A stretch of DNA of 64,000 nucleotides, taken from Bryobacterales bacterium. GTDB taxonomy: Bacteria; Acidobacteriota; Terriglobia; Bryobacterales; UBA6623. This document shows positions 54,597 to 63,760 of the stretch, piece by piece. Where the stretch lies: positions 28,142 through 92,141 of the forward strand of contig JAPPMG010000003.1 in NCBI GenBank assembly GCA_028819215.1, written 5' to 3'. Made by a program: the position numbers and the translations under genes. Numbering within the stretch: position 1 is the first letter of the stretch; each line of letters opens with the position of its first letter. Below the pieces are notes generated by a model, which saw only the letters and a program-made list of their open reading frames with translations, was not told the DNA's origin and did no database searches.

Positions 54597-55736
54597 ATGA
54601 CAAGCAGAACACTTCGCAGCTGCGTTCTCGCAGCCCTAATGCTCACTCTCCTCGCCTCGACAGCGCTCGCCCAGACTGGCCAGTTGCGCGGCAGGGTGCT
54701 TGGCGAGGACGGCCAAGGCTTGCGCAACGCCATGGTCTACATCGAACGCGTCGGCGTGCGCGGCAACTACAAGGTCAAGACGAACAAGAAGGGCAATTAC
54801 TTCCATGCCGGCCTGCCCCTCGGCCAGTACACGGTCCGGCTGGAAGTCGACGGCAAGCAGGTCTACAGCATCAATGGCTACCAGATCAAGCTTGGCGAAG
54901 AGAAGCCCTTGGACTTCGATCTGGGAGAGATCCGGCGGGAGGCCCAAGCAGCCCAGGCGTCCGGCGGGGGCCCGACCAAGGACCAGCTGGCAGCCATGTC
55001 GGAACAGCAGCGCAAGGAGTACGAGAAGGCTCTCAAGGCCCGGCAGCAACAGATCAGCAAGAACAAGCAGCTGAACGAGACGTTCAACGCGGGCATGGAG
55101 GCCAAGCGCCTGAAGGATTACGAGGTGTCAGTTCAGCACTTCAGGAAGGCGCTTGAAATCGACGCCGACCAGCACGTCATCTGGGGCAATATGGCCGAAG
55201 CTCTCAGCGGTCTGGTCAGCACCAAGGCCGGAGCCGAGCGGGACCAAGTCGGCGAGGAAGCGATCACGACCTACCGCAAGGCGATCGAGCTGGAGGCCGA
55301 TCCCGCGTACCACAACAACCTCGGCCTGCTGCTGATCCGCCTGCAGCGGATCGACGAAGGCACCGCGGAACTGGAAAAGGCTGCCCAGATGGCACCTGAC
55401 AACGCAGGGACCTACTACTTCAACCTCGGCGCCACGATGGTCAACACCGGCAACACGCAGGGTGCGATCGACGCGTTCCGCAAGGCCACCGAGGTACAGC
55501 CCGATTTCGCGAACGCCTACTACCAGCTAGCCACGGTCCTCGTCGGCACGGCACAGATGAAGGAAGACGGTTCGATCATCCCGGCCGCGGGCACGGTCGA
55601 GGCCTACCAGAAGTACTTGGATCTCGATCCGCAGGGGCCGTACGCGGCCAGCGCGCAGGCTATGGTGCAGAGCCTGAGCGGCAAGCTCGAAACAACCTTC
55701 GAGCAGCCCAAGAGGCGGCGCAGCAGCAGGAACTGA
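54597..55736 (+). CDS. Exported protein with carboxypeptidase-regulatory and TPR domains
   Basis: A 379-residue protein. The signal peptide (CVLAALMLTLLASTALAQ) is followed by a carboxypeptidase-regulatory beta-sandwich at about 28-105 (GQLRGRVLGEDGQGLRNAMV, HAGLPLGQYTV), a helical linker, and TPR repeats at about 160-360 (FNAGMEAKRLKDYEVSVQHF, YHNNLGLLLIRLQRIDEGTA, YYFNLGATMVNTGNTQGA). The C-terminus is basic. It is probably a periplasmic interaction scaffold, perhaps working with outer-membrane receptors. No enzyme motif is visible. Confidence 0.87.
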   Translation: MTSRTLRSCVLAALMLTLLASTALAQTGQLRGRVLGEDGQGLRNAMVYIERVGVRGNYKVKTNKKGNYFHAGLPLGQYTVRLEVDGKQVYSINGYQIKLGEEKPLDFDLGEIRREAQAAQASGGGPTKDQLAAMSEQQRKEYEKALKARQQQISKNKQLNETFNAGMEAKRLKDYEVSVQHFRKALEIDADQHVIWGNMAEALSGLVSTKAGAERDQVGEEAITTYRKAIELEADPAYHNNLGLLLIRLQRIDEGTAELEKAAQMAPDNAGTYYFNLGATMVNTGNTQGAIDAFRKATEVQPDFANAYYQLATVLVGTAQMKEDGSIIPAAGTVEAYQKYLDLDPQGPYAASAQAMVQSLSGKLETTFEQPKRRRSSRN

Positions 55737-55818
55737 GGGCATAGGTCGCGCGGTCAATTGGCCGGGCGCGCCGCTCCGGTTAGCAAGCTGGCGGAGCGGC
55801 AGCCCCAAAGGGGTCTGG

Positions 55819-56118
55819 ATGGGACTTCGGAACATCCTATTGCTGGTGGTCGGCGTGATCGGCCTCGCCATCGTGCGCAACTTGATCCGCGAGATCAGTC
55901 GAATCATGCTGCGCGGGGCGAAACGCGGCGGCGGCGGGACTGCGGCGCAGAAGGGCGATTCCGACGGCAAGACGAGTGGCGGCGGCAAATTGGTCCGCGA
56001 CCCACAAACTGGCACGTACATTGATCCGGCGCACGCAGTCCGCACCAAGGTCGGAAAGACGGTGCATTATTTCGAGTCCGAGGCGAGCCGGGACGCCTTC
56101 CTGAAAGCGAACGCCTGA
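55819..56118 (+). CDS. Small membrane-anchored protein (PP0621-like)
   Basis: A 99-residue protein with one N-terminal hydrophobic segment (NILLLVVGVIGLAIV), a Gly/Lys-rich linker and a short C-terminal domain with RDPQTGTYIDPAHAVRTK and then YFESEASRDAFLKAN, a pattern resembling small PP0621/YHS-type domains. Metal binding is not evident because the usual Cys are absent. It lies 82 bases after the TPR gene and may be co-transcribed with it. The function is unknown. Confidence 0.75.
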   Translation: MGLRNILLLVVGVIGLAIVRNLIREISRIMLRGAKRGGGGTAAQKGDSDGKTSGGGKLVRDPQTGTYIDPAHAVRTKVGKTVHYFESEASRDAFLKANA

Positions 56119-56340
56119 GCCGCAGCTCGCTCCCAGCGGCAGTCTAGGGCGCCGCAGCGTTTCGGGCCGTGCTACGCCAGGCGGCAGCACTGACCGGACG
56201 GCGGACCCGCCTCGATCGGGTCGGGTTCCCACTCCAGCAACCGGCCGGAGGACGAGCCTTGGCGCCGTGCGATGATGGATTTCTCCGGCGGCACGCGCGG
56301 CCCTCGGCAACCCGCGACACCCGCCCTGCGGAGGCTTTCC

Positions 56341-57792
56341 ATGAGTGAACCAAGAACGTACCCGAATTACATCGATGGCGAGTGGGTCTTTAGCGACCGC
56401 TTGTTTGAGAACGTGAATCCAGCCGATTCGGACGACCGCGTCGGTCTGTTTTGCAAAGCGAACCAAGCCGACGTCAACGTGGCCGCCGAGGCGGCCCAGG
56501 AAGCGTTTCCCGCTTGGGCGTCGCTGACCGGCCCGGCACGCGGCGCCTACCTGTACAAGGTTGCTGATTTCCTCGAGCGCAATCTGGACACACTTGCGAG
56601 AGAGATGACTCGCGAGGAGGGCAAGACCCTGCCGGAGGCCAAAGGCGAAACGATGCGCTCGATCAATATCTTTCGCTACTTCGCGGGAGAGGGTTCGCGC
56701 ATCCCAGGCATCCAAGTCCCGTCCGAGCGCGATCGCGTGTTTATGTACGCGGTCCGGCGTCCGCTTGGGGTGGTCGCACAGATCAATCCTTGGAACTTCC
56801 CGAGCGCCATTCCAGCGTGGAAGCTCGCTCCCGCCCTAGTGGCGGGCAACACCGTCCTAGTCAAGCCGGCGACCGCGGCGCCACTGTGCGCTTGGCGGCT
56901 CGCCGAGGCCTGCCACGAAGCGGGCATTCCCAAGGGAGTGGTCAACCTCATCTGCGGTTCGGGCGGCGAGGTCGGCGACGCGATGGTGAACGCCGAGCCG
57001 GTGAAGGCGGTGTCGTTCACGGGCTCGGTCCCGGTCGGCCAAGCCTTGCACTCCCAGGCATCGGCGCGGCGGTTGCGCATCCAGTTGGAGATGGGAGGGA
57101 AGAACCCGACCATCGTGCTGGCTGATGCCGACATGGACAAGGCAGTGGCAAACACCATCAACGCCGCGATGTTCTCAACGGGCCAGAAGTGCACGGCTAC
57201 CAGCCGCGTGATCGTCGAGAACTCCATTCACGACGAGTTCCTCGCCCGTGTGGTCGAAGCCACAGGCAAGCTGAAGGTCGGCAATGGCTTGCACGGGGGA
57301 GTCCAGATCGGTCCGGCGATCGATCACGACCAGCTCCAGACGAACGACAGCTACTGCCGCCTGGCCGAGGAAGAGGGCGCGAAGCTTGAGTGCGGGGGGC
57401 ACGTGCTGTCAGAGGGCGAGTACGCCAAGGGCCATTTCTTCCAGCCCACGGTCTTCAGCGAAGTCACCGAGGACATGCGAATCGCGCAAGAGGAGGTCTT
57501 CGGCCCCGTGCTTGGCGTGATGCGCGCGGCCAATTTCGAAGACTGCATGCGCATCGCCAACAAGACCGACTTCGGGTTGTCGGCTTCGATCCAGACACGA
57601 GATGTATCGCGGATCTTCGAGTACGTCAACCGCATCGAGGCCGGCCTGATCACGGTGAATCTGCCCAGCGCCGGCGTTGAGTACCAGCTGCCGTTCGGCG
57701 GCTCGAAGGAGTCGAGCTTCGGGCCCAAGGAGCAAGGCCCGGTCGCGCTGGAGTTCTACACGGACTACAAGACCGTCTACTTGGGCTACTAG
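56341..57792 (+). CDS. NAD(P)-dependent aldehyde dehydrogenase (alpha-ketoglutaric semialdehyde dehydrogenase-like)
   Basis: A 483-residue aldehyde dehydrogenase starting at ATG 56341 (YPNYIDGEWVF). The catalytic Cys is Cys284 in FSTGQKCTATSR, the general base Glu250 in LEMGGKNPTIVL, and the cofactor motif FTGSVPVG is present. The NPWNFPSAIPAWKLAPALVAGNT segment is typical. The overall pattern is close to 2,5-dioxopentanoate (alpha-ketoglutaric semialdehyde) dehydrogenases of pentose and hydroxyproline catabolism, but succinic semialdehyde and other aldehydes are possible. No dehydratase genes of those pathways are adjacent. Confidence 0.9.
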   Translation: MSEPRTYPNYIDGEWVFSDRLFENVNPADSDDRVGLFCKANQADVNVAAEAAQEAFPAWASLTGPARGAYLYKVADFLERNLDTLAREMTREEGKTLPEAKGETMRSINIFRYFAGEGSRIPGIQVPSERDRVFMYAVRRPLGVVAQINPWNFPSAIPAWKLAPALVAGNTVLVKPATAAPLCAWRLAEACHEAGIPKGVVNLICGSGGEVGDAMVNAEPVKAVSFTGSVPVGQALHSQASARRLRIQLEMGGKNPTIVLADADMDKAVANTINAAMFSTGQKCTATSRVIVENSIHDEFLARVVEATGKLKVGNGLHGGVQIGPAIDHDQLQTNDSYCRLAEEEGAKLECGGHVLSEGEYAKGHFFQPTVFSEVTEDMRIAQEEVFGPVLGVMRAANFEDCMRIANKTDFGLSASIQTRDVSRIFEYVNRIEAGLITVNLPSAGVEYQLPFGGSKESSFGPKEQGPVALEFYTDYKTVYLGY

Positions 57793-57940
57793 ACGGTCAC
57801 TTGCAGAGGGCGGCTGACGAAACCGCCGGCAGGGCGGCTGGGAAAGAGACCATCTTCGAGCGCGGCATAGCTGCTCGGCTCCGGGCCCGCGGAGGAATCG
57901 CTTGTTGGGGCGCTGCCAGATTTTCCCGCAAGCGCCGATT

Positions 57941-58909
57941 TCAATTCTGGTCCTGACGGCGCTGGCGAAAGAGCCAATCCCAGACGTCGGCAGTCTGGTC
58001 CACATCCGCGCCGCTGATCTTCGTCACGAAGCCACGTTCTTGGTCGTCCCCTTCGTACGCAAATGCCTGGATCCACGAGTTGTGTCCGATCCCTCGTAGC
58101 TCGGTGTACTTGATGGAGCCCCCGGCAGCCGTCAGTTTCTGGAACATCCTACGAGAATTCTCCACGGGTGCTGTTGGGTCGTCTGCTCCGTGGAACGACC
58201 AGACCGGGGTCTGCGTCAGTCCCGCGATATCGTCAGGGGGGCGACCCGCGCAAACGGGGATGGCGGCGGCGAAGAATCCAGGCCGGGCCTGAAGGAAATT
58301 CCAAGTGCCTGAACCTCCCATGGAAGACCCCAGGACGTAGATTCGCGAGTTGTCGATCGGCAATTCTTCCTGGAGGGCCTCGATCAGCTCGAAGACCGCT
58401 GGGATCATGTTCTTGATGTAGATGTTCGTGAGATCACCAACCTGGGAGCGTTCTCCCCAAGTGCCGCCTGAAACTGCTTGGGGAACGACGACAAAAGCTG
58501 GATGGGCGCGTCTCCACTCCTGCTTCGCCATCACACCGTTCCACCAACGCAATTGGGACACGTTGTCGTCGCCTGCCCCGCCGCCGCCGTGCAGGCTGAC
58601 GATCAGCGGATAGTGCGCTTCCGGATCGATGTCCGGCGGCTGCATGAGCCGGTACTTCATTCCGGCGCGCGACCGCTCCTCGAACGCTTCGAGCAATTCC
58701 GAGGGCCCGCCTACGGGCCCCCGGTTGACCCTGCGACCTGTCACCCGGACCACGTAGTCCATCGCCTCTTGTTCCGTCAGAGCGCCGTCGCCGTTCGCAT
58801 CTGCCTCCGGATGGTGCCGGTGCATTTGCGCCAGACGGTCCTCGACCGAGGCGGCCCAAGCGGTCACCAATGACATTGACGCGAGAAGGAGGATCCGGTA
58901 GATGGTCAT
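57941..58909 (-). CDS. Exported esterase/PHB-depolymerase-like hydrolase with EF-hand
   Basis: A 322-residue alpha/beta hydrolase. The start at 58909 gives a signal peptide (IYRILLLASMSLVTAWAAS); an earlier in-frame ATG lacks support. After the signal is an EF-hand-like loop (DANGDGALTEQE at about residue 37). The catalytic Ser lies in VLGSSMGGSGTWNFL, the Asp in FHGADDPTAPV and the His in RGIGHNSW; LHGGGGAGDDN is the oxyanion region. Secreted relatives include feruloyl esterases and polyhydroxybutyrate depolymerases. Calcium dependence through the EF-hand is an inference. Confidence 0.88.
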   Translation of the reverse strand: MTIYRILLLASMSLVTAWAASVEDRLAQMHRHHPEADANGDGALTEQEAMDYVVRVTGRRVNRGPVGGPSELLEAFEERSRAGMKYRLMQPPDIDPEAHYPLIVSLHGGGGAGDDNVSQLRWWNGVMAKQEWRRAHPAFVVVPQAVSGGTWGERSQVGDLTNIYIKNMIPAVFELIEALQEELPIDNSRIYVLGSSMGGSGTWNFLQARPGFFAAAIPVCAGRPPDDIAGLTQTPVWSFHGADDPTAPVENSRRMFQKLTAAGGSIKYTELRGIGHNSWIQAFAYEGDDQERGFVTKISGADVDQTADVWDWLFRQRRQDQN

Positions 58910-59313
58910 CGCAACAGGGGTCGAGCGCACAGTCAATTCTAACCGTATGGGCAGGCCTTCTCCTCCGGGCGTGAACCGCGCCGCGCCTGCTGGGAGGTGG
59001 ACGGCAGGTGGCGGCATCAAGGGCGGTCAGACAATCGAACGGCCCATGGCCCACTGGCAGACGGAGCAACATGCTGCGAGCCTCAGTGAGGCGGATGCGG
59101 AAGGGCCTACCTAGACCGACCGGTGGCGTAAGCTGACGCTTGCGCCGTCCCCACTTGTCGGCGAGCAAGAGGTGTGGATCATCGCCGCGCACCTCGTGCT
59201 ATCGCCGCTGAATCGGAAGGCAAGCGGATGCAGAAACGGAGCGGAACGCGGATAGCGGAGGAAGGCCGTTGCCTGTTGGACAGAAATCTGGCAGTTGTAA
59301 TAGAGATATCCAT
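58910..59313. other. Divergent intergenic region, no recognisable gene
   Basis: About 400 bases between the EF-hand hydrolase and the VapB antitoxin. No convincing ORF, RNA or repeat. A TGTAAT element at 59296-59301 is a possible -10 box for the antitoxin gene, but no properly spaced -35 is visible. Confidence 0.4.
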
Positions 59314-59553
59314 ATGAAGATCACCCTGAATCTCGACGACCGGGTCGTCCGTGCCGCAAAGGTGCGAGCCGCCGAGACCGGCGAAACTCTCACCCGATTG
59401 ATAGAAAATGCGCTCAGGGACCATCTTTCCAATCCCGGTACCGAGCGACGAGACTTCCGGTTGCAGTTGATAGTCAAGCGCGGAACGCCCGTCCCGGGAG
59501 TGACAGTCGATGACCGAGACGCGCTCTACGAAATGATGGAGGGTCGCGGTTGA
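59314..59553 (+). CDS. VapB-like ribbon-helix-helix antitoxin
   Basis: A 79-residue protein starting at ATG 59314. The N-terminus MKITLNLDDRVVRAAK is the strand-helix signature of RHH antitoxins (VapB type), followed by TLTRLIENALRDHL. The C-terminus would bind the toxin. Its TGA overlaps the TTG start of the VapC-like ORF (TTGA at 59550-59553), the usual arrangement of a vapBC operon. Because the toxin gene is internally deleted, the antitoxin may now be an orphan. Confidence 0.85.
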   Translation: MKITLNLDDRVVRAAKVRAAETGETLTRLIENALRDHLSNPGTERRDFRLQLIVKRGTPVPGVTVDDRDALYEMMEGRG

Positions 59554-59786
59554 TCGCCATTGACACCAACGTGCTCGTCTACGCCCGCAGGCTCTTGCTT
59601 CCCGGCACCGGTTATTCTCGATTGCCCGCAGAAGGCATCCAAGAGGAATACACGGTCGGGAACTTGGTGTTCGACGCCCAAATTGTCGCGCTATGCCGCG
59701 AGCACGGTGTGACATGCCTGTTGACGGAAGACCGGGACTTTGACCGCTTCCGCGAGTTCCGAACCGAGCGGCTCGGATACGGCTAG
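59550..59786 (+). pseudogene. Internally deleted VapC (PIN-domain) toxin
   Basis: A 78-residue reading frame that starts as a PIN domain (IAIDTNVLVYA, first Asp) and ends as one (GNLVFDAQIVALCREHGVTC, LLTEDRDFDRF). Ordinary VapC proteins are about 130-140 residues. The middle section, which would carry the conserved acidic residue near position 40 and about 60 residues in total, is missing, and the joining segment (RRLLLPGTGYSRLPAEGIQE) does not look like PIN sequence on the N-terminal side. The reading frame is intact, so the shortened protein could be made, but nuclease activity is unlikely. Confidence 0.75.
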
Positions 59787-59836
59787 CGCGACCGCTCAAC
59801 CCGGAGAGCCCTGAATTCCCAACTGACTGCTGGCTT

Positions 59837-59860
59837 GCGGGCCATGCATGAACGGCCCGC
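59837..59860 (+). terminator. Hairpin after the vapBC remnant
   Basis: GCGGGCC (59837-59843) pairs with GGCCCGC (59854-59860) around a ten-base loop, 50 bases after the VapC remnant stop. No T-tract follows. It is a likely terminator-like structure. Confidence 0.4.
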
Positions 59861-59893
59861 CTGATCACTTGCCAGATCGCTGGCGCTCAGAAA

Positions 59894-59910
59894 GCCCGCT
59901 TTTGGCGGGC
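59894..59910 (-). terminator. Hairpin with TTTC tail on the minus strand
   Basis: GCCCGC (59894-59899) pairs with GCGGGC (59905-59910) around a five-base loop. Read on the minus strand, the stem is followed by TTTC, a weak U-tract, so it could act as a terminator in that direction. No minus-strand gene ends nearby, so its role is unclear. Confidence 0.3.
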
Positions 59911-60068
59911 GACCCCGCCGACCTCTAGAGCCACAGCTCGACCGTCCCGCTCCTGCGCTGGCTCTTCTTCGCGGCAGGCTCGAACCGGCAGAGAACTCGC
60001 TCGGCGTCGGTTCTGACAGCACTTCCGGCATTGCGGATACCCGTACAATCTAATCGGGAACGACGCGG

Positions 60069-61679
60069 ATGAAGCACCGCGCAATTGCATGGGCCCTTTT
60101 CTCGGCCTTCCTGATCGTCGCCGCGCTGACGACCCGCGACGCATACGTAGTCGTAACTGTCCGCGACGCCGCCACCGGGGATCCGACTCCGGTCCGAGTG
60201 CGGCTCACCGATGCCGAAGGCAATCCTCCCGAGATGTTGGGTGCGTCGACAGAGACCGGGTCAGCGTTCGGCCCCCCCGCGCAAGCCATCGCCATCATGT
60301 GGGGCCGCTCGGACCGCGCGGACGGTTACGCCCTGCAGCCGGACGGCTCGTTCTATGTTGACGGATCCTTCGAATCCCGCCTGCCTGTCGGCACCTATCG
60401 CGTCGAAATCTCGAAGGGCTACGAGTACGCGATGCAGACGCACGAGATCGAACTCAAGCGCGGTGACCAAGCCAACCTCGCATACGACCTAGAGCGATGG
60501 ATCGACATGCCCTCCCGAGGCTGGTACTCCTCCGACGACCACATCCACATCCGCCGCTCGCCGCGCGACAACCCGTCCATCCTGCGCTGGATCGCGGCAG
60601 AGGACGTCCATGTGGGCCACCTGCTCCAGATGGGCGATTTCTGGCATTTCGTCTTCTCCCAGTACGGGTGGGGAGAGACTGGCCGCTATCGCGAGGGCCG
60701 CACGATCCTCTCCTCGGGCCAGGAAGAGCCCAGAACCCCGGAATTCGGCCACACCATCTCGCTCGGAGCTGACGACTTTGTCCGCTTCCGGGATGACTAT
60801 TACGCGTACGGTCGCGTCTTCGATCGCGTGCACGAATTGGGCGGCGTCAGCGGCTTTGCCCATCAGGGCATGTCGTTCCATGGCTATCGCGGGATGACTG
60901 TCACCGTGCTCTCGGGCAAGCTCGATTTCCTGGAACTGGCCCAGTTTTGCGTTCCCGACGGCCCCATACACACGGACCACTATTACCGCTTTCTCGACCT
61001 CGGGTTCCGCCTCACCGCGCTCGGCGGCTCGGACTTCCCTTGGTGCGGCCGGGGAGAGCGCGGCGACCCGAACCGCATCAGCCAGATCGGCGATGCTCGC
61101 TTCTACACGTACGTCGGGGAGCAGCTTACGTTCGAGAACTGGCTTTCGGGCGTCAAGGCCGGCCGGACCTTCGCAACCACGGGTCCGATCGTGGAGCTCA
61201 AGGTGAACGACAGCCTGCCCGGAAGCCAACTGGACGTCGGCGAGGGCGAGACCGTGCGGGTCGTTGCGAACGCCTTCGGCGACGGCTCGCGCATCGGACT
61301 GACCGATCTTGAGATAGTCGGTCACGGCGAGGTGCTCAAGCAGGTCACCGGCCAAGGCGAGCGGCAGCTGTCCTTGGAGTTCGATCTCGAGGTCGAGCGC
61401 GGGATCTGGATCGCCGCTCGTGCGTCAGCCGGGCCGGGCTACTTGGCCCACACCACGCCCGTGTACGTGACCGTAGACGGCGGAAGCTTCCACAACCCTC
61501 GGACTCTGGAAGCGAACCTGGAGCGCTGCGAGAGGGATCTCGCGGAGATGGAGCAGGAACTGAGCGAGCCCGGCTCCCAGCTCGACAGCGAAGCCTGGAG
61601 GCATGCTGAGAGCCTCCGGAAGCAGATCGACGAGACCCGCGAGGCCCTCAGCGCACTGGCAGCAAGGCTGAGGGGATAG
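60069..61679 (+). CDS. CehA/McbA-like PHP-fold metallohydrolase, exported
   Basis: A 536-residue protein. A signal or anchor segment occupies about 1-22 (AIAWALFSAFLIVAALT), followed by a beta-sandwich domain (VVVTVRDAATGDPTPVRVRL) and a PHP-type hydrolase domain with metal motif DDHIHIRR, then GFAHQGMSFHGYRG and LGGSDFPWCG. The C-terminus is a charged coiled coil. The family includes carbaryl and other carbamate/ester hydrolases (CehA, McbA), but most members have unknown substrates. The next gene, an exported hydrolase, follows 12 bases later, so the two probably act in one pathway. Confidence 0.85.
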   Translation: MKHRAIAWALFSAFLIVAALTTRDAYVVVTVRDAATGDPTPVRVRLTDAEGNPPEMLGASTETGSAFGPPAQAIAIMWGRSDRADGYALQPDGSFYVDGSFESRLPVGTYRVEISKGYEYAMQTHEIELKRGDQANLAYDLERWIDMPSRGWYSSDDHIHIRRSPRDNPSILRWIAAEDVHVGHLLQMGDFWHFVFSQYGWGETGRYREGRTILSSGQEEPRTPEFGHTISLGADDFVRFRDDYYAYGRVFDRVHELGGVSGFAHQGMSFHGYRGMTVTVLSGKLDFLELAQFCVPDGPIHTDHYYRFLDLGFRLTALGGSDFPWCGRGERGDPNRISQIGDARFYTYVGEQLTFENWLSGVKAGRTFATTGPIVELKVNDSLPGSQLDVGEGETVRVVANAFGDGSRIGLTDLEIVGHGEVLKQVTGQGERQLSLEFDLEVERGIWIAARASAGPGYLAHTTPVYVTVDGGSFHNPRTLEANLERCERDLAEMEQELSEPGSQLDSEAWRHAESLRKQIDETREALSALAARLRG

Positions 61680-61691
61680 GGGGAGCTCGGC

Positions 61692-62780
61692 ATGAGATCG
61701 ATTCATCGCAGACGACTGCTGCAGGCCCTTGTCGGTAGCGGCATCGCTACGGCACGAGCCGAAGACGTCCACGAGCACATCCGCAGGCTCGCTACGGAAG
61801 CTCCGCTGAAGATGAAGTTCCAAGGTTCCGCGCCCGACGAGTGCCGGGCCTGGCAGCGGCTGTTCGGAAACAAGCTCGATGAACTTCTCGGTGCCTTTCG
61901 ACCGCCTCTCCGGTGGGAGCCGCGTATCGAGGAGACAGTCGAGTTCGCTGATCACCAGCGCCAGTCCCTGATCTTGCGTGCTCCGGGTGTTCCGGAACTG
62001 CCGATCTACCTGCTGACGCCCAAGGGCTCTGCCGAGGGAAAGCGTCCAGGTGTTGTGGCCCTTCACGGCCACGGTTCTTTCGGCCACGATGCGGTTGTTG
62101 GCATTGACAGCACACCGGAACGGGCCGCGAACATCGAAGCCGCGAACTATGACTTCGGCAGGAAGCTCGTCCGTCAGGGCTACGTGGTGGTGGCCCCTTG
62201 CTTCACTCCGTTCGGCCGCCGGCTCGACTCGCGAGAGGGCTACAGCGGCAGCGACCCCTGCGCCGTCGCCTTCGTGCGCATGCAGTTGCTGGGCCGCAAC
62301 CTCATGAGCGAGAACCTCCGCGACGCCTTGTGGGCGCTTGAGTTCCTGATCCGGCAGGATACCGTCGACGCGGACCGGATCGGCTGCGTCGGCCTCTCGT
62401 ACGGTGGCAGGATGTCAATGCTGACTACCGCGGTCGAGCCGCGCATCCGTGTCGCCGTGATTTCCGGCGCGCTGAACGTCATGCAGGAGCGCATCGGCGG
62501 GCGCTACAGCTGTGGCGCCCAAGTGATTCCCGGCCTCTTGGAATTCGGCGACGTGCCGGAGATTGCGGGCTTGATCGCGCCCAGGCCGGCCCTGTGGGAA
62601 GTCGGGCAGCGCGACGGGCTGATGGTCAAGGAGTGGATCCCCGGGGCGTGGGAGCGGATCCAGCGCGCCTACCGAGCGCTCGGAGCGGAGGAGCACCTGT
62701 CGATGGATTCCTTTGACGGGCCCCACCGCTGGAACGGCATCAAGGCGACGCCGCTGTTGGCCAGCATCCTGAAGCCCTAG
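61692..62780 (+). CDS. Tat-exported dienelactone-hydrolase-like alpha/beta hydrolase
   Basis: A 362-residue hydrolase with a twin-arginine signal (HRRRLLQALVGSGIATARA). The oxyanion region is VVALHGHGSFGHD, the nucleophile Ser is in CVGLSYGGRMSML, the Asp is probably in VGQRDGLM and the His in DGPHRWNG. A conserved Trp/Arg-rich N-terminal segment precedes the fold, as in acetyl xylan esterase/dienelactone hydrolase relatives. It is co-oriented with the CehA-like gene. Its stop shares the CTAG tetranucleotide with the stop of the convergent next gene. Confidence 0.88.
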   Translation: MRSIHRRRLLQALVGSGIATARAEDVHEHIRRLATEAPLKMKFQGSAPDECRAWQRLFGNKLDELLGAFRPPLRWEPRIEETVEFADHQRQSLILRAPGVPELPIYLLTPKGSAEGKRPGVVALHGHGSFGHDAVVGIDSTPERAANIEAANYDFGRKLVRQGYVVVAPCFTPFGRRLDSREGYSGSDPCAVAFVRMQLLGRNLMSENLRDALWALEFLIRQDTVDADRIGCVGLSYGGRMSMLTTAVEPRIRVAVISGALNVMQERIGGRYSCGAQVIPGLLEFGDVPEIAGLIAPRPALWEVGQRDGLMVKEWIPGAWERIQRAYRALGAEEHLSMDSFDGPHRWNGIKATPLLASILKP

Positions 62781-63760
62781 CGCAAGAACTCATCGAAGAA
62801 CGAAGCCATCGCTTCGAACGCTTCCCTCGTGAAACTGTGCTCGCCGGGCGGCTGATGGATCCGCAGGGCCCCTTCTGCCCCGGCTTGGGAATAGGCGGGC
62901 TCCACCTGTTCGCGGAACCGGTCCACTCCCTCCTGCGGCATCCCGACATCCGAAGTCGGAGCCCAGAGCATCAGCGGCTTCGGGGCCATCGCGGAGGCGA
63001 AGTCCGCATGGTCGCCCCGGGGAAGCATGCCCGGCACCCACCAATACGTGCCGTGGTAGGAGAGCCGCCCGAGGCGGATGAACGATTCCAGCGATCCTAC
63101 CCCGCCGCAGATCGGAGCGGCGGCCGTGATTCGGGAGTCCAAGAGCCACGTGTAGAACGAAGTGATGCCTCCGAAGGACATCCCGGTGATCCCGATCTTA
63201 CCCACATCGTCCCGCCGTTTCAGGAAGGTCAGCCCCTGGCGGATCTCGTAGAGGATCTCCCCCATGGCGGTGCGGCCTTGGACGAGCATGGCGTTGGCCT
63301 GGACGTTGATTGGCGGCTCGCGCCGGTCGAGGCCGCGTTGCGTGATCGCGAGCGCGATGAAGCCTCGCCTTGCCAGTTCACGGGCCCAGCCCAGCATCCG
63401 CGTATGAGGGGAATCGCGCCCGGGTCGCGTCCATTGTCCGGATCCGAACTCTTCCGTCGCCATCGATTTCCGGCTACCGCTGGATCCGTGCAGGCAGATA
63501 ACCGCTGGCAACTGTCCCGACGACGTCGCGGGCCGGATCAGGTAGGCGGGCACGGTTTCGTCGTCGCTGGAGACCCACGACAGATCCTCGACCACGAGCC
63601 CCTCTTCAGTGACTCGGCCGTGCGACGCAACAGACACCGATGGCGCTTCCACGGAGGTTCTCAAGAGCTCCGCGAACGTCTGGCGGGCGACAGCCGCATG
63701 CGGCTCCTGGGCCGTCGCCGCCAGCGGAATGAGCAGCGCGAATACTGTGATCCGGATCAT
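62777..63760 (-). CDS. Exported dienelactone-hydrolase-like alpha/beta hydrolase
   Basis: A 327-residue hydrolase. The start at 63760 gives a signal peptide (MIRITVFALLIPLAATAQ); an earlier ATG at 63802 is less likely. The oxyanion region is VICLHGSSGSRKSM, the nucleophile Ser is in GMSFGGITSFY, and the His is in PPGEHSFTREAFEAM. It belongs to the same broad family as the convergent gene at 61692 but is not closely similar. The stops of the two genes overlap by four bases (62777-62780). Its substrate is unknown; an ester or lactone is likely. Confidence 0.87.
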   Translation of the reverse strand: MIRITVFALLIPLAATAQEPHAAVARQTFAELLRTSVEAPSVSVASHGRVTEEGLVVEDLSWVSSDDETVPAYLIRPATSSGQLPAVICLHGSSGSRKSMATEEFGSGQWTRPGRDSPHTRMLGWARELARRGFIALAITQRGLDRREPPINVQANAMLVQGRTAMGEILYEIRQGLTFLKRRDDVGKIGITGMSFGGITSFYTWLLDSRITAAAPICGGVGSLESFIRLGRLSYHGTYWWVPGMLPRGDHADFASAMAPKPLMLWAPTSDVGMPQEGVDRFREQVEPAYSQAGAEGALRIHQPPGEHSFTREAFEAMASFFDEFLR

